From Symbiobacterium sp040797425 (GTDB lineage: Bacteria > Bacillota > Sulfobacillia > Symbiobacteriales > Symbiobacteriaceae), in assembly GCF_040797425.1 (NCBI RefSeq), contig NZ_JBFNEH010000015.1, positions 1 through 64,000 of the forward strand: a stretch of DNA of 64,000 nucleotides, read 5' to 3'. Shown piece by piece: positions 34,943 to 42,982 of the stretch (positions are counted from its first letter, which is position 1; every line of letters starts with the position of its first letter). The translations under genes and the position numbers were made by a program. The notes under the pieces were generated by a model. The model did not search any database. It saw only the letters and a list, made by a program, of their open reading frames with translations, and was not told the DNA's origin.

Positions 34943-34965
34943 AGTAGTAGGGTGATCGTACTACT
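34943..34965. repeat. 7-9-7 inverted repeat just downstream of the candidate promoter
   Basis: AGTAGTA, nine bases, TACTACT. It would overlap the transcription start of the promoter at 34909-34938 and could be an operator, possibly for the NarL-type regulator at 36904. Confidence 0.45.
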
Positions 34966-35138
34966 CGTCACGAATACTCCTCCCGTGGAGGTGACAGCGA
35001 CCGGGTCCCTGCCCTCCCCCCGGGCACCGGTGGGTGCGGTCAGACCTGCGGCCGGGATAGTACTTTCGTGCCTCCCCCCGCTTCCCTGCACAGGACTACA
35101 ATGGGAAACACCAGTATATTTTGCCAGGGGTGAGTATT

Positions 35139-36980
35139 GTGCCCGACGTGGATACGGTGGTGCTGCCCCTGATTGCGGCAGGCGTGGGCTTTCACCTGGC
35201 GGTGAGTTGGGCCCTGCTCTGGCGCTACTACCAGGCCCGTGAGCGCTCGCTGCTCTCCTGGGGCGTGGGGTGGCTTGTGCTTGCCGTGCACGTGCTGGGC
35301 ATGCTCCTGGCCGAGGCGGGCGTCTCCGGGGCCCCCCTGCTCCGGGACATTGCGCTGGCGGCGGCCGCACTGGGCTTCCTCGGCGGCCAGGTGGAACGCT
35401 CCGGGCGGGGGCCGGCGGCCATGCGGCCCCTTGGGCTCGTGGGGATGCTGTTCCTGGCGGCCGGCTTCGGCGTGGGCGTCGCGCTGGGCGACCCGCTGGG
35501 GCTCTCGGCGGCCACCGTAGTAGCCGTCGCACTGGGCGGGGCGGCGTGGCTCGCCCTGCCGGTCCAGCCGGAGGAGCGGCACAGCCTGCCCCAGTGGCTG
35601 CTGTTCGCGGGCTACGCCGTCGGCGCGCTGCGGGCAGTGGGCGCTGCCGCCTTCGGGCACCCGATCGCCCTGGACGCCGGCGGCCAGGCGCTCTTCTCCC
35701 TCCTCTTCTCCGCTGCGGCCGCCTGGCAGTCGTGGGAGCACGAACGGGCCGTGCGTCTCTTCTCCCGCACCCTCGAGCGGCTCAACCGGCCGCTGAGCTT
35801 GCAGGGGGCTCTGGACGAGGCGCTCCGGCTGGTGGCGGACATGCTTCAGGTGAAGGAAGGATGGATCCTCCTCCGCACCGAGGGACGGGGCGGCCCCGAG
35901 GGCACCTGGACCATCGGTGCGGTCTACGGTTTCCCCGAGTGGGCGCAGGTCGGCGTACGCGCTCAGCACTTCCCCATCGACCGCTGCCTCTGCCTGCGCC
36001 ACCTGAGCGGGTCCGCGCTGGTGACGCAGGTGCGGGACCTCGCCTGCGTGCGCGCCACCATGGAGGTGGGCCACCCCAGCGGGCGGCACATCACCATCCC
36101 GCTGGGGCAGGACGGCAAGGTGGCCGGCATCATGGTGCTGATGGTGCCCCCCTCCCGCTACATGAGCCCCGCCGACCGGGAGATCCTCACCGCCCTGGGC
36201 GAGCAGATCGGCCTGGCCATCGACCGGGCGCGGCTCTACGACCAGCTGGAGGAGAAGGAGCGCCTGCGCAGCCGCCTGCTGGCGCGGCTCATCACCGCAC
36301 AGGAGGACGAGCGGCGGCGCATCGCCCGCGAACTCCACGACGAGACCGGCCAGGCGCTCACCGCCCTGGTGGTCACCCTCGACTTCCTGGCCCGCCACCC
36401 GATGGACGAAACGGCCCTCCGCGAGCGGCTCGCGGGCGTGAAGGAGATGGCCGAGGCCAGCCTGGCCGAGGTACGGCGGGTCATCCATGAGATGCGTCCC
36501 ACCGCGCTGGACGACCTCGGCCTCGAGGCCGCCATTCGCTGGCTCATCCGGCGTTACGAGCACGCCGGGCTCAAGATCACGCTGGAGGCCGAGGGCCTGG
36601 ACGACCGGTTGCCCGACCACATCGAGATCACCGTGTTCCGGCTGATCCAGGAAGCCTGCACCAACACCGTGAAGCACGCCCATGCCCGGAACATCCACAT
36701 CCGCCTGCTGCGGCAGGGCGGGTGGGTGACGGTGGAGGTGAAGGACGACGGCGCCGGTTTCGACCCGCGCCGCCGGGGCGAGGGCGTCGGCCTCACGGGC
36801 ATCCGAGAGCGGGTCACGCTCGCCGGTGGCGAGCTGAAGATCGAATCCAGCCCCGATAAAGGAACCCGCGTGTACGCCGAGCTACCCGTGGAAGGAGTGG
36901 TTGATGGTGGCTATACGGGTGCTGATCTGCGACGACCACATGATGGTGCGGCAGGGCGTTCGCATGGTGCTGCAGTCTGA
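35139..36980 (+). CDS. Membrane sensor histidine kinase (GAF, HisKA_3, HATPase)
   Basis: 613 residues from GTG 35139, preceded by AGGGGTGAG. About seven membrane helices (residues 5-190), a GAF domain (about 210-380) and a DegS/NarX-type kinase: phospho-acceptor His at about residue 400 in ARELHDETGQ, then HATPase with DDGAGFD and GVGLTGIRERV. The GAF domain has Cys near residues 283, 285 and 303 (CLC and a later ACVR), a common GAF arrangement that might also bind a metal or redox group. It phosphorylates the response regulator whose gene overlaps its 3' end by 77 bases. Confidence 0.92.
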   Translation: MPDVDTVVLPLIAAGVGFHLAVSWALLWRYYQARERSLLSWGVGWLVLAVHVLGMLLAEAGVSGAPLLRDIALAAAALGFLGGQVERSGRGPAAMRPLGLVGMLFLAAGFGVGVALGDPLGLSAATVVAVALGGAAWLALPVQPEERHSLPQWLLFAGYAVGALRAVGAAAFGHPIALDAGGQALFSLLFSAAAAWQSWEHERAVRLFSRTLERLNRPLSLQGALDEALRLVADMLQVKEGWILLRTEGRGGPEGTWTIGAVYGFPEWAQVGVRAQHFPIDRCLCLRHLSGSALVTQVRDLACVRATMEVGHPSGRHITIPLGQDGKVAGIMVLMVPPSRYMSPADREILTALGEQIGLAIDRARLYDQLEEKERLRSRLLARLITAQEDERRRIARELHDETGQALTALVVTLDFLARHPMDETALRERLAGVKEMAEASLAEVRRVIHEMRPTALDDLGLEAAIRWLIRRYEHAGLKITLEAEGLDDRLPDHIEITVFRLIQEACTNTVKHAHARNIHIRLLRQGGWVTVEVKDDGAGFDPRRRGEGVGLTGIRERVTLAGGELKIESSPDKGTRVYAELPVEGVVDGGYTGADLRRPHDGAAGRSHGAAV

Positions 36981-37560
36981 GCCCGACCTGGAACTGGTCG
37001 GCGAGGCGGGCCGGGGCGAGGAGGTCGTCGAGCTGACCAAGCAGCTCAGGCCCGACGTCGTGATCATGGACATCTCGCTTCCCGACATCAGCGGCATAGA
37101 GGCGACCAAGCGGATCAAGGAGGCGGTGCCGGAGACGCGCGTGATCGGCCTCACCATGCACGAGGAGGAGCCCTACGTGCTGGAGTTCCTGCGGGCGGGG
37201 GCCGACGCCTACATCGTGAAGCGCTCCGCCGCCGCCGACCTGGTGGGCGCGATCCGCGCGGTGATGGAAGGCCAGGCCGTGCTGGACCCGGCCGTGACCC
37301 GTGCCGTGGTCTCGGGCTACGTCTCCCGGCCCAACCCGGCTGCCGCACGCGCCCAGGAGCCGTGCCCGCTCACCCCGCGCGAGCGGGAGATCCTCATTCT
37401 GGTGGCCGAGGGGCTCACCAACGCCGAGATCGCGAAGCGGCTCTTCATCAGTGAGAAGACGGTCCAGACCCACCGGTCCAACATGCTGGACAAGCTGGGC
37501 ATCCACGACCGCACGGAGCTGGTGCGCTACGCGATCCGCCAGGGGCTGGTGGAACCGTAA
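36904..37560 (+). CDS. NarL/FixJ-family response regulator
   Basis: 218 residues. Receiver domain with acidic pocket CDDH (about residue 10) and phospho-acceptor Asp in VIMDISLPD (about 54); LuxR-type HTH at the C-terminus (TPREREILILVAEGLTNAEIAKRLFIS at about 150-180, summarised). It should act as a transcription factor for the kinase upstream. ATG at 36904 follows AAGGAGTGG. The overlap with the kinase gene couples their translation. Confidence 0.94.
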   Translation: MVAIRVLICDDHMMVRQGVRMVLQSEPDLELVGEAGRGEEVVELTKQLRPDVVIMDISLPDISGIEATKRIKEAVPETRVIGLTMHEEEPYVLEFLRAGADAYIVKRSAAADLVGAIRAVMEGQAVLDPAVTRAVVSGYVSRPNPAAARAQEPCPLTPREREILILVAEGLTNAEIAKRLFISEKTVQTHRSNMLDKLGIHDRTELVRYAIRQGLVEP

Positions 37561-37564
37561 CCGG

Positions 37565-37594
37565 TTGACACCCGGGGCGGATGAACCGTAGAAT
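37565..37594 (+). promoter_or_regulatory. Promoter of the DedA gene
   Basis: TTGACA (37565-37570), an 18-base spacer and TAGAAT (37589-37594), starting four bases after the response-regulator stop and about 35 bases before the dedA start. Confidence 0.7.
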
Positions 37595-37630
37595 CAGTTG
37601 CGTAATCGGCTCGTCAGTCAGGGGTTGCCC

Positions 37631-38236
37631 ATGAACTGGATTACGGAGATCATGGAGGCGTTCGGGTACCCGGGCATCGTCCTGGTGATCCTGATCGAGA
37701 ACCTGTTCCCCCCGATTCCGTCTGAGATTGTGCTGCCCTTCGCCGGCTTCATGACGACGCAGGGTAGCCTCACGTTGTTTGGCGTGGTGGTGGCCGCGAC
37801 CTTCGGGTCGGTGCTGGGAGCCCTCGCCCTCTACGGCGTCGGCGTCTGGTTCGGCCGCGACCGGATTTACCGGATTGCGCGGCGCTACGGCCGCTGGCTC
37901 ACCGTCGGCGAGCAGGACGTGCAGCGAGCCGAGGACTGGTTCGCCCGGTACGGAATCTGGACGGTCTTCTTCTGCCGCATGGTGCCCGTGCTGCGCAGCC
38001 TGATCTCCATCCCCGGCGGCCTCGTGCGCATGAACCTCGCCGTGTTCGTGCTCTACACGGCCCTGGGATCGGTCATCTGGAACCTGTTGCTCTCGGGCGT
38101 CGGGGCCGTGCTGGGGGCGGCGTGGCCGGCGGTCTCCCGCTGGGTGAACCTCTACCAGGACGTGGTCATCGCGCTGCTGGCGCTCGCCGTGGCCGCGTTC
38201 CTCCTCTACCGCCTGGCGAGCCGAAGGGAACGCTGA
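37631..38236 (+). CDS. DedA-family membrane protein
   Basis: 201 residues. Family signatures are ENLFPPIPSEIVLPFAGF near the N-terminus and FFCRMVPVLRSLISIPGG (about residue 118-135), with about five membrane segments. DedA proteins are flippases or transport-linked proteins for undecaprenyl phosphate or other lipids and affect membrane homeostasis. I start it at ATG 37631 with AGGGG upstream. It has its own promoter and a terminator hairpin. Confidence 0.92.
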   Translation: MNWITEIMEAFGYPGIVLVILIENLFPPIPSEIVLPFAGFMTTQGSLTLFGVVVAATFGSVLGALALYGVGVWFGRDRIYRIARRYGRWLTVGEQDVQRAEDWFARYGIWTVFFCRMVPVLRSLISIPGGLVRMNLAVFVLYTALGSVIWNLLLSGVGAVLGAAWPAVSRWVNLYQDVVIALLALAVAAFLLYRLASRRER

Positions 38237-38242
38237 ACGATC

Positions 38243-38276
38243 AAGAGCCGGCGCTGCCACCGCAGCACCGGCTCTT
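38243..38276. terminator. Bidirectional terminator between dedA and a small convergent gene
   Basis: AAGAGCCGG/CCGGCTCTT (nine pairs) with further pairing inside the loop, followed by CGCTTTCG on the plus strand. It lies in the gap between converging genes. Confidence 0.7.
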
Positions 38277-38289
38277 CGCTTTCGTATAT

Positions 38290-38514
38290 CTACCGCCTGC
38301 GGCGGGACGGACCCGACCGCAGCACCAGCTCCACCGTTCCGTTCTCGCCCACCTCGGGTGTGTAACGGTTTCCGTCCGAATCGCTGACCTGGAGCCGCTC
38401 GATGTACCAGGAACCCCGGCTCTGCGCCAGAGCCTCCAACTTGCTCAGCACGTCCTCGCGGCTGATGGCAAGCGTCTTGCCTCCTCCGTGCTCCAAGATC
38501 GACCAAACGTCCAC
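38290..38514 (-). CDS. Small hypothetical protein
   Basis: 74 residues from GTG 38514, with AAAGGGGGAG upstream. The sequence VWSILEHGGGKTLAISRED then a helix and a beta-rich end (VELVLRSG) suggests a small alpha/beta domain. I recognise no family. The good ribosome-binding site, a possible promoter at 38616-38644 and a terminator past the stop support expression. Confidence 0.6.
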   Translation of the reverse strand: MDVWSILEHGGGKTLAISREDVLSKLEALAQSRGSWYIERLQVSDSDGNRYTPEVGENGTVELVLRSGPSRRRR

Positions 38515-38615
38515 CGGAACTCCCCCTTTCCCCACAGATCCAACCCTCGCCGGCGGGGGCCGGTAGCACCCCGGCCGCGCTGCGGTTTGCACCCGCAGTG
38601 ACTTTGCTCATGACC

Positions 38616-38644
38616 ATCCTATCTTACACCAGCCCGCACACCAA
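38616..38644 (-). promoter_or_regulatory. Possible promoter of the 38290-38514 gene
   Basis: On the minus strand, TTGGTG, a 17-base spacer and TAGGAT. Moderate matches with ideal spacing. Confidence 0.4.
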
Positions 38645-38708
38645 CACAACCCTGAGGCGCACCTGTTTGTACTCCTGTAACGTCTCAACATGCGAGGAGG
38701 TGTCGGCT

Positions 38709-39032
38709 TTGGTCCTCGTCATCGGCGGCGATCACCTGGGGTCGATCGGACAGAATCTGCTGAACATGGGCTTCAAGGCCGTCAAGCACGTTACCGGGCG
38801 CACCGAGCGCCGGGTCGAGATTCCCGCCGGCACCGAGTTGGTGGTCGTACTTATCGATTACGTCAACCACAATATGGCCCGCTGGGTGAAGGAACAGGCC
38901 AAGGCCAGGCAGGTGCCCATCATCTTCAGCCGGCGGTCCTGGAGTTCGATCTGCTCATCGCTGCAGAACTGTACGGACTGCCCACACCGGGCCAACTGCA
39001 GGGAAGCCCGCGAGTCGACAGCCGCCTGCTGA
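38709..39032 (+). CDS. DUF2325 protein with Cys-rich C-terminus
   Basis: 107 residues. It starts LVLVIGGDHLGSIGQNLL, the DUF2325 opening, and contains VVLIDYVNHN; it ends in a Cys cluster (CSSLQNCTDCPHRANC) of the kind often seen in this family, possibly binding zinc or an Fe-S cluster. TTG at 38709 lies eight bases after GAGGAGG; upstream in-frame codons would put the start too close to or beyond this site. Function unknown. A long perfect hairpin follows. Confidence 0.82.
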   Translation: MVLVIGGDHLGSIGQNLLNMGFKAVKHVTGRTERRVEIPAGTELVVVLIDYVNHNMARWVKEQAKARQVPIIFSRRSWSSICSSLQNCTDCPHRANCREARESTAAC

Positions 39033-39035
39033 GCA

Positions 39036-39070
39036 CAGGGGCCGCCACCCGAATCGGGTGGCGGCCCCTG
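39036..39070. terminator. Strong bidirectional hairpin between DUF2325 and HD-GYP genes
   Basis: Perfect fifteen-pair stem (39036-39050 with 39056-39070) with a GAATC loop, just past the DUF2325 stop and 22 bases before the HD-GYP stop on the other strand. T-tracts are lacking. Confidence 0.7.
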
Positions 39071-39092
39071 AAACATGTCTGTCCTCACTTCG

Positions 39093-40031
39093 TCAGGCCG
39101 TGCCGGCCTCCTCCTGTGCCCGGCCGATGGCCAGGAGGAAGGCTTTGAGCACGTGAGGGTCGAAAGCATCACGCAGCGGGCCCGTCATCATCGCCTGCGC
39201 CTCGCCGGGGTCGATGCCCTCGCGGTAGACCCGGTCGGCAGTCAGGGCGTCGTAGACGTCGGCCACCGCGCAGATGCGGGCGAAGTAGTGGATCTGCTCG
39301 CCCTGCAGCCCCAGCGGGTAGCCCCCACCGGCCCAGCGCTCGTGGTGCTGCAAGGCCACCAGTGCCGTCTCCGGCGGCAGGTCGGGATGCTCCCGCAGCA
39401 GGATCCACCCCAGCGTGGGATGCTGCCGCATCACGGTCAGCTCGTCTGGGGCCAGCGGGCCGGGCTTGTTCAGGATGTGGGCCGGAATCCCCGCCTTGCC
39501 CACGTCGTGCAGCAGCGCGCTCATGGCGAGGTCGACCAGGGAGTCGCCCCTGAGGCCGAGCGCGTGGCCAAGCAGCGTCGCAATCACGCAAACCTCGACG
39601 GAGTGCATCAGGGTGTACTCGTCGGCCCGCCGCAGTTCCTGCAGGGGCAGGGCCACCGCCGGATGGCGGGAGACCTCGCGGACCACCTGCAGCACGCCCC
39701 GCCGGAGGCCCTTCACCTCCAGCTGGACCTGCGGCAGCTGAACCCCTTTCGCTTCGACCAACGGAGCGCCCCAGACGGAGCGGGTCGCTTCCCGGAGTTC
39801 CACCAGCAAATCCCGCCGGACCCGGCGCGACGCTTCGCGCACGGCCCGCTGCAGCGGCCGGCCGGTGAGGTAGACCGACTCCACCCCGTGCTCGGCGAGC
39901 AGGTCCAGGAACGTCCGGGTGAGCCGGACGCCGCTCGACAGGAGAACCCGTCCGTCCTCACTCAGCACGTCCTTCGCCAGGCAGTCCCCCGGCTTTGCCG
40001 CACTCAGGCGCACCCGACGCACTTTCGTCAA
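39093..40031 (-). CDS. HD-GYP domain protein (probable c-di-GMP phosphodiesterase), first copy
   Basis: 312 residues. N-terminal PilZ-free region (PGDCLAKDVLSEDGRVLLSSG, a DUF3391-like start), then HD-GYP with HSVEV (about residue 147), HDVGKAGIP (about 177), HHERWAGGGYP (about 230) and YDALTADRVYR. The GYP signature is intact, but Ala replaces the usual Asp in HHERxDG. TTG at 40031 after GGGGAGG. Paralogue of the gene immediately upstream on the same strand (26 bases apart). Confidence 0.9.
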   Translation of the reverse strand: MTKVRRVRLSAAKPGDCLAKDVLSEDGRVLLSSGVRLTRTFLDLLAEHGVESVYLTGRPLQRAVREASRRVRRDLLVELREATRSVWGAPLVEAKGVQLPQVQLEVKGLRRGVLQVVREVSRHPAVALPLQELRRADEYTLMHSVEVCVIATLLGHALGLRGDSLVDLAMSALLHDVGKAGIPAHILNKPGPLAPDELTVMRQHPTLGWILLREHPDLPPETALVALQHHERWAGGGYPLGLQGEQIHYFARICAVADVYDALTADRVYREGIDPGEAQAMMTGPLRDAFDPHVLKAFLLAIGRAQEEAGTA

Positions 40032-40056
40032 ACGGATTCGCCTCCCCCGTCGGTGA

Positions 40057-41193
40057 TCACACCGCCAGTTCCCTCATGTACTGGAGGGCATCCTCGTGCA
40101 CTTCCCGCACGATCTCGACATGCCGCTCACGGAAGAGGTCGATTTCGTAGGGAGTGGCGATACGGGTCCCGTCGGCCTCAAGGAGAACCCGCACCCGGGG
40201 CCGGTCCGCCCGCCCCCGCTCCGCCGCCACGACGACGGCCTTGCGCCCGCCGGTCAGCTCCACCATGGAGCCCACCGGCCACGGTGCAATGCAGTTGAGG
40301 AACGTGAGCAGCATGTGCGGATCGAAAAAGCCGTGCATCGGACCCGAGAGTGACTCCAGCGCCATGGCGGGGCTCAGCCCTTTGCGGTAAATCCGGTCCG
40401 ACGTCATGGCGTCATAGCAGTCGACGATCGCGCACACCCGGGAGAACCGGAAGATCTGGTCCCCGGAGAGGTTGTGGGGGTAGCCCCCACCGGCCCAGCG
40501 CTCGTGATGCTGCAGGGCCACCACAGCGGCGGTGGGCGGGATGTCGGGCTGGTTCTTGAGCAGTTCCCATCCCAGCACCGTGTGCTGCTTCATCACCTCG
40601 GCCTCCTCACGCGTGAGGCTGCCGGGCTTGTTCAGGATCTCAGGCGGAATCGCGACCTTGCCGATGTCGTGCAGCAGCGTGCCCAGCGCGAGGTTGCGCA
40701 GATCGGTCAAGGGGTAGCCCAGTTCCATCCCCAGAAGCGTGGCCAGTATGCAGACGTTGACGGAATGGCTCAGCGTATACTGATCCACCAGCCGAATATC
40801 CTGGAGGCTTACGGCCACCCGCGGGTTGGCCAGCAGGTCGGCGATGATCTGGTCGATGGTCTGCCTCAGGCCTTCCGTCCGGATGGTGAAGGAGAAGTGG
40901 CGGATTCCGGAATGGGCGGCTTCCGCCATGGCGACCTTCACCTCGTCCATCGTGTGGGACAGTTCGTCCTGCAGCTGGTACCGAGTCTCCTCGGCCACCA
41001 CGTCTACCGGCTCCACGTCGGGAGCCAGCTCGTTCACGATGTACACGGAGGTGATTCCGTAACGAAGCAGGGGCTCGATGAGCGACTCCTTCAGTACGGT
41101 TCCCGCCTGCAGCAATACCTGGCCGTTTACGGAGAAAATGGATTTGCCCAGTCGCATGCCCGTGCGAATCTCGGTCGTGGGGACCCGGTACAA
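40057..41193 (-). CDS. HD-GYP domain protein (probable c-di-GMP phosphodiesterase), second copy
   Basis: 378 residues from TTG 41193, preceded by GGGGGTG; the frame is open much further upstream, but the paralogue's start aligns here. N-terminal part with GMRLGKSIFSVNGQVLLQAG, then HD-GYP: HSVNV, HDIGKVAIP, HHERWAGGGYP, YDAMTSDRIYR. It carries the same Asp-to-Ala change as its neighbour. A C-terminal extension of about 70 residues (GSMVELTGGRKAVVVAAERG) looks like a small beta-domain common in this subfamily. Two adjacent copies indicate an old duplication. Confidence 0.88.
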   Translation of the reverse strand: MYRVPTTEIRTGMRLGKSIFSVNGQVLLQAGTVLKESLIEPLLRYGITSVYIVNELAPDVEPVDVVAEETRYQLQDELSHTMDEVKVAMAEAAHSGIRHFSFTIRTEGLRQTIDQIIADLLANPRVAVSLQDIRLVDQYTLSHSVNVCILATLLGMELGYPLTDLRNLALGTLLHDIGKVAIPPEILNKPGSLTREEAEVMKQHTVLGWELLKNQPDIPPTAAVVALQHHERWAGGGYPHNLSGDQIFRFSRVCAIVDCYDAMTSDRIYRKGLSPAMALESLSGPMHGFFDPHMLLTFLNCIAPWPVGSMVELTGGRKAVVVAAERGRADRPRVRVLLEADGTRIATPYEIDLFRERHVEIVREVHEDALQYMRELAV

Positions 41194-41377
41194 AACGCAC
41201 ACCCCCGTGGTGAGGAACAGTTGGGCACCGCATCCACTGCGGCGGACGGCCCCCTCCCCTCGTGCCCAGCTGTTGCAGCGAAAAGTACATATGTATGAGT
41301 TATACATTATAACGTTTTGATCCTTCTCGTTCAGGAACTGAATCACCGGTTTTTCCAGTTCTCTCCTGCGAGAAAGG

Positions 41378-42307
41378 GTGATGTTCGTGGCTGGTGCGTA
41401 CCGCAAGTTCGTGCTCGCCGTGGCCGGTGCGGAGCCGGTGGCCCGGGCGGCGCTGCAGGTCGGCCTGCGCTTGGGGGCGACCCGGTTCGTGGCCGGCGAG
41501 ACGCTCAGCGACGCCCTCGCCGTGGTGCGCGATCTGAACCGGCGCTCGCTGCTGGTGACGCTCGATCACCTGGGCGAGGAAGTGGCGTCGCGGGAGGCCG
41601 CACGGGATGCCGCCGAGGAGATCCACCGTATGCTGGGCGGCATTCAGTCCAGCGGTGTCCAGGCCAACGTCTCCCTCAAGCTCAGCCAGCTCGGGCTCGC
41701 CTTCGACCGCGACCTGGCCATGGAACTGCTCACCGGCATCGTGCGCCGGGCGCACGAGCAGAACTGCTTCATCCGCATCGACATGGAGAGCTCGGCCTAT
41801 ACGGAGCAGACGCTGGGCATCTATTACATCCTTCGCAGGCAGGGGTACGATAACGTCGGTCCGGTGATCCAATCTTATCTCTACCGCTCCTTCACAGACC
41901 TGGAAGAACTGGACCGCTGGGAGGCCAATGTGCGGATCGTCAAGGGCGCCTATGCGGAGCCGCCCACGGTGGCCTACCGGCGCAAGGCGGACGTGGACGA
42001 CGCCTTCCGGCGAATGGTGGAGCAGCGGCTCCGCAAGGGCCTGTATACGGCCGTGGCCACCCACGATGAGCGGCTGATCGCCTTCACGCAGGAGCTGGCG
42101 GAGCGGGAGGGCATCCCGCGGGACAGGTTCGAGTTCCAGATGCTCTACGGTGTGCGCATGGCCCGGCAGGAGAGCCTGGCGCGGGAGGGCTACCGGGTGC
42201 GGTGCTACGTGCCCTACGGGCGGCAGTGGTACCCCTACTTCGTGCGGCGGATCGCGGAGACGCCCCGCAACCTCGGCTTCCTGCTGCGCGTGCTCTTGCG
42301 GCGCTGA
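41378..42307 (+). CDS. Proline dehydrogenase
   Basis: 309-residue FAD enzyme that oxidises proline to pyrroline-5-carboxylate at the membrane. Signatures: SLKLSQLG (about 105), IRIDMESS (about 140), QSYLYRS (about 167), VKGAYAE (about 190) and the late YGVRMARQESLAREGYRVRCYVPYG region, given here in part. The length matches monofunctional PutB/FadM-type enzymes. The start is uncertain: GTG 41378, ATG 41381 or GTG 41387, all near AAAGGG. No P5C dehydrogenase gene is next to it. Confidence 0.93.
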   Translation: MMFVAGAYRKFVLAVAGAEPVARAALQVGLRLGATRFVAGETLSDALAVVRDLNRRSLLVTLDHLGEEVASREAARDAAEEIHRMLGGIQSSGVQANVSLKLSQLGLAFDRDLAMELLTGIVRRAHEQNCFIRIDMESSAYTEQTLGIYYILRRQGYDNVGPVIQSYLYRSFTDLEELDRWEANVRIVKGAYAEPPTVAYRRKADVDDAFRRMVEQRLRKGLYTAVATHDERLIAFTQELAEREGIPRDRFEFQMLYGVRMARQESLAREGYRVRCYVPYGRQWYPYFVRRIAETPRNLGFLLRVLLRR

Positions 42308-42432
42308 CATCGTTCCGCTCCGGCGGCCCCTTTCACGGGTGTGCAGGGGCGGCTTTTCCCGTGGTTGCCGCAGTCTGCGGGTTGCAAACCAACGGCGCCT
42401 GAGGTAAGTCCTAGGTGATGAGGGATTGCCAT

Positions 42433-42457
42433 CATCCGTGGGGGAACCCCACGGATG
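42433..42457 (+). other. Perfect hairpin between proline dehydrogenase and mutT
   Basis: Eleven-pair stem CATCCGTGGGG/CCCCACGGATG with a GAA triloop, in a 243-base gap. A weaker GCCCCT/AGGGGC stem followed by GGCTTTTCC lies at about 42328-42361 and may end the proline dehydrogenase transcript. No known riboswitch was recognised. Confidence 0.5.
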
Positions 42458-42550
42458 CCCCATGACCCGGAGTCCGCGCCAACACGTGACCGGCAGATGA
42501 CGGGGCCACAGGTGGGCACATGCTAGCAACACAGGCAGGTGAGGCAACCG

Positions 42551-42982
42551 ATGCGACAGATCGACGTGGTCGGGGCGGTCATCCAGAACGAGGCGGGCGA
42601 GGTGCTGTGCGCCCGCCGGGCCCAGGACGCGGCCCAGGGCGGGCTGTGGGAGTTCCCCGGGGGAAAAACCGAGCCCGGCGAGCGACCCGAGGAGTCGCTT
42701 CGCCGGGAGATTCGCGAGGAACTGGGCTGCGACATCGCCGTGGGCGAACCGGTGGCCACAGCGGTCTACCAGTACCCTGCGGTGACGGTGCGCCTGATGA
42801 CCTACCGCGCCAGACTGGTGGCGGGGCAGCCCACGCCCCGGGAGCATGCGGAGCTGCGCTGGCTGCCCGTGGCCGACCTCGGGCGGCTCTCGTGGTCGCC
42901 GGCCGACCTGGCCACCGTCGCCCGGCTGCAGGCGGAGGCGGGCGGAGAGTCGCCTGGGCGCTCCTCATCGCCGTCCTCCTGA
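42551..42982 (+). CDS. mutT: MutT-type Nudix hydrolase (8-oxo-dGTP diphosphatase)
   Basis: 143 residues. Nudix box GGKTEPGERPEESLRREIREELG-type is intact (residues about 35-58, with REIREEL). The protein also has the MutT/DNA-repair features CARRAQ early and WLPVADL late. It should hydrolyse oxidised dGTP to prevent mutation. ATG at 42551 with GGTGAGG upstream; GTG 42539 is an alternative. Its 3' end overlaps the likely start of the lipoprotein gene. Confidence 0.9.
   Translation: MRQIDVVGAVIQNEAGEVLCARRAQDAAQGGLWEFPGGKTEPGERPEESLRREIREELGCDIAVGEPVATAVYQYPAVTVRLMTYRARLVAGQPTPREHAELRWLPVADLGRLSWSPADLATVARLQAEAGGESPGRSSSPSS

Noticed and set aside
41194..41406. N-terminal extension of the second HD-GYP protein
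   Set aside because: The extra 71 codons run over the promoter region, are not shared with the paralogue, and lack a ribosome-binding site; TTG 41193 fits better.
42400..42520. Fluoride, guanidine or c-di-GMP riboswitch before mutT
   Set aside because: The perfect hairpin is striking, but the conserved loop sequences of these classes are absent.
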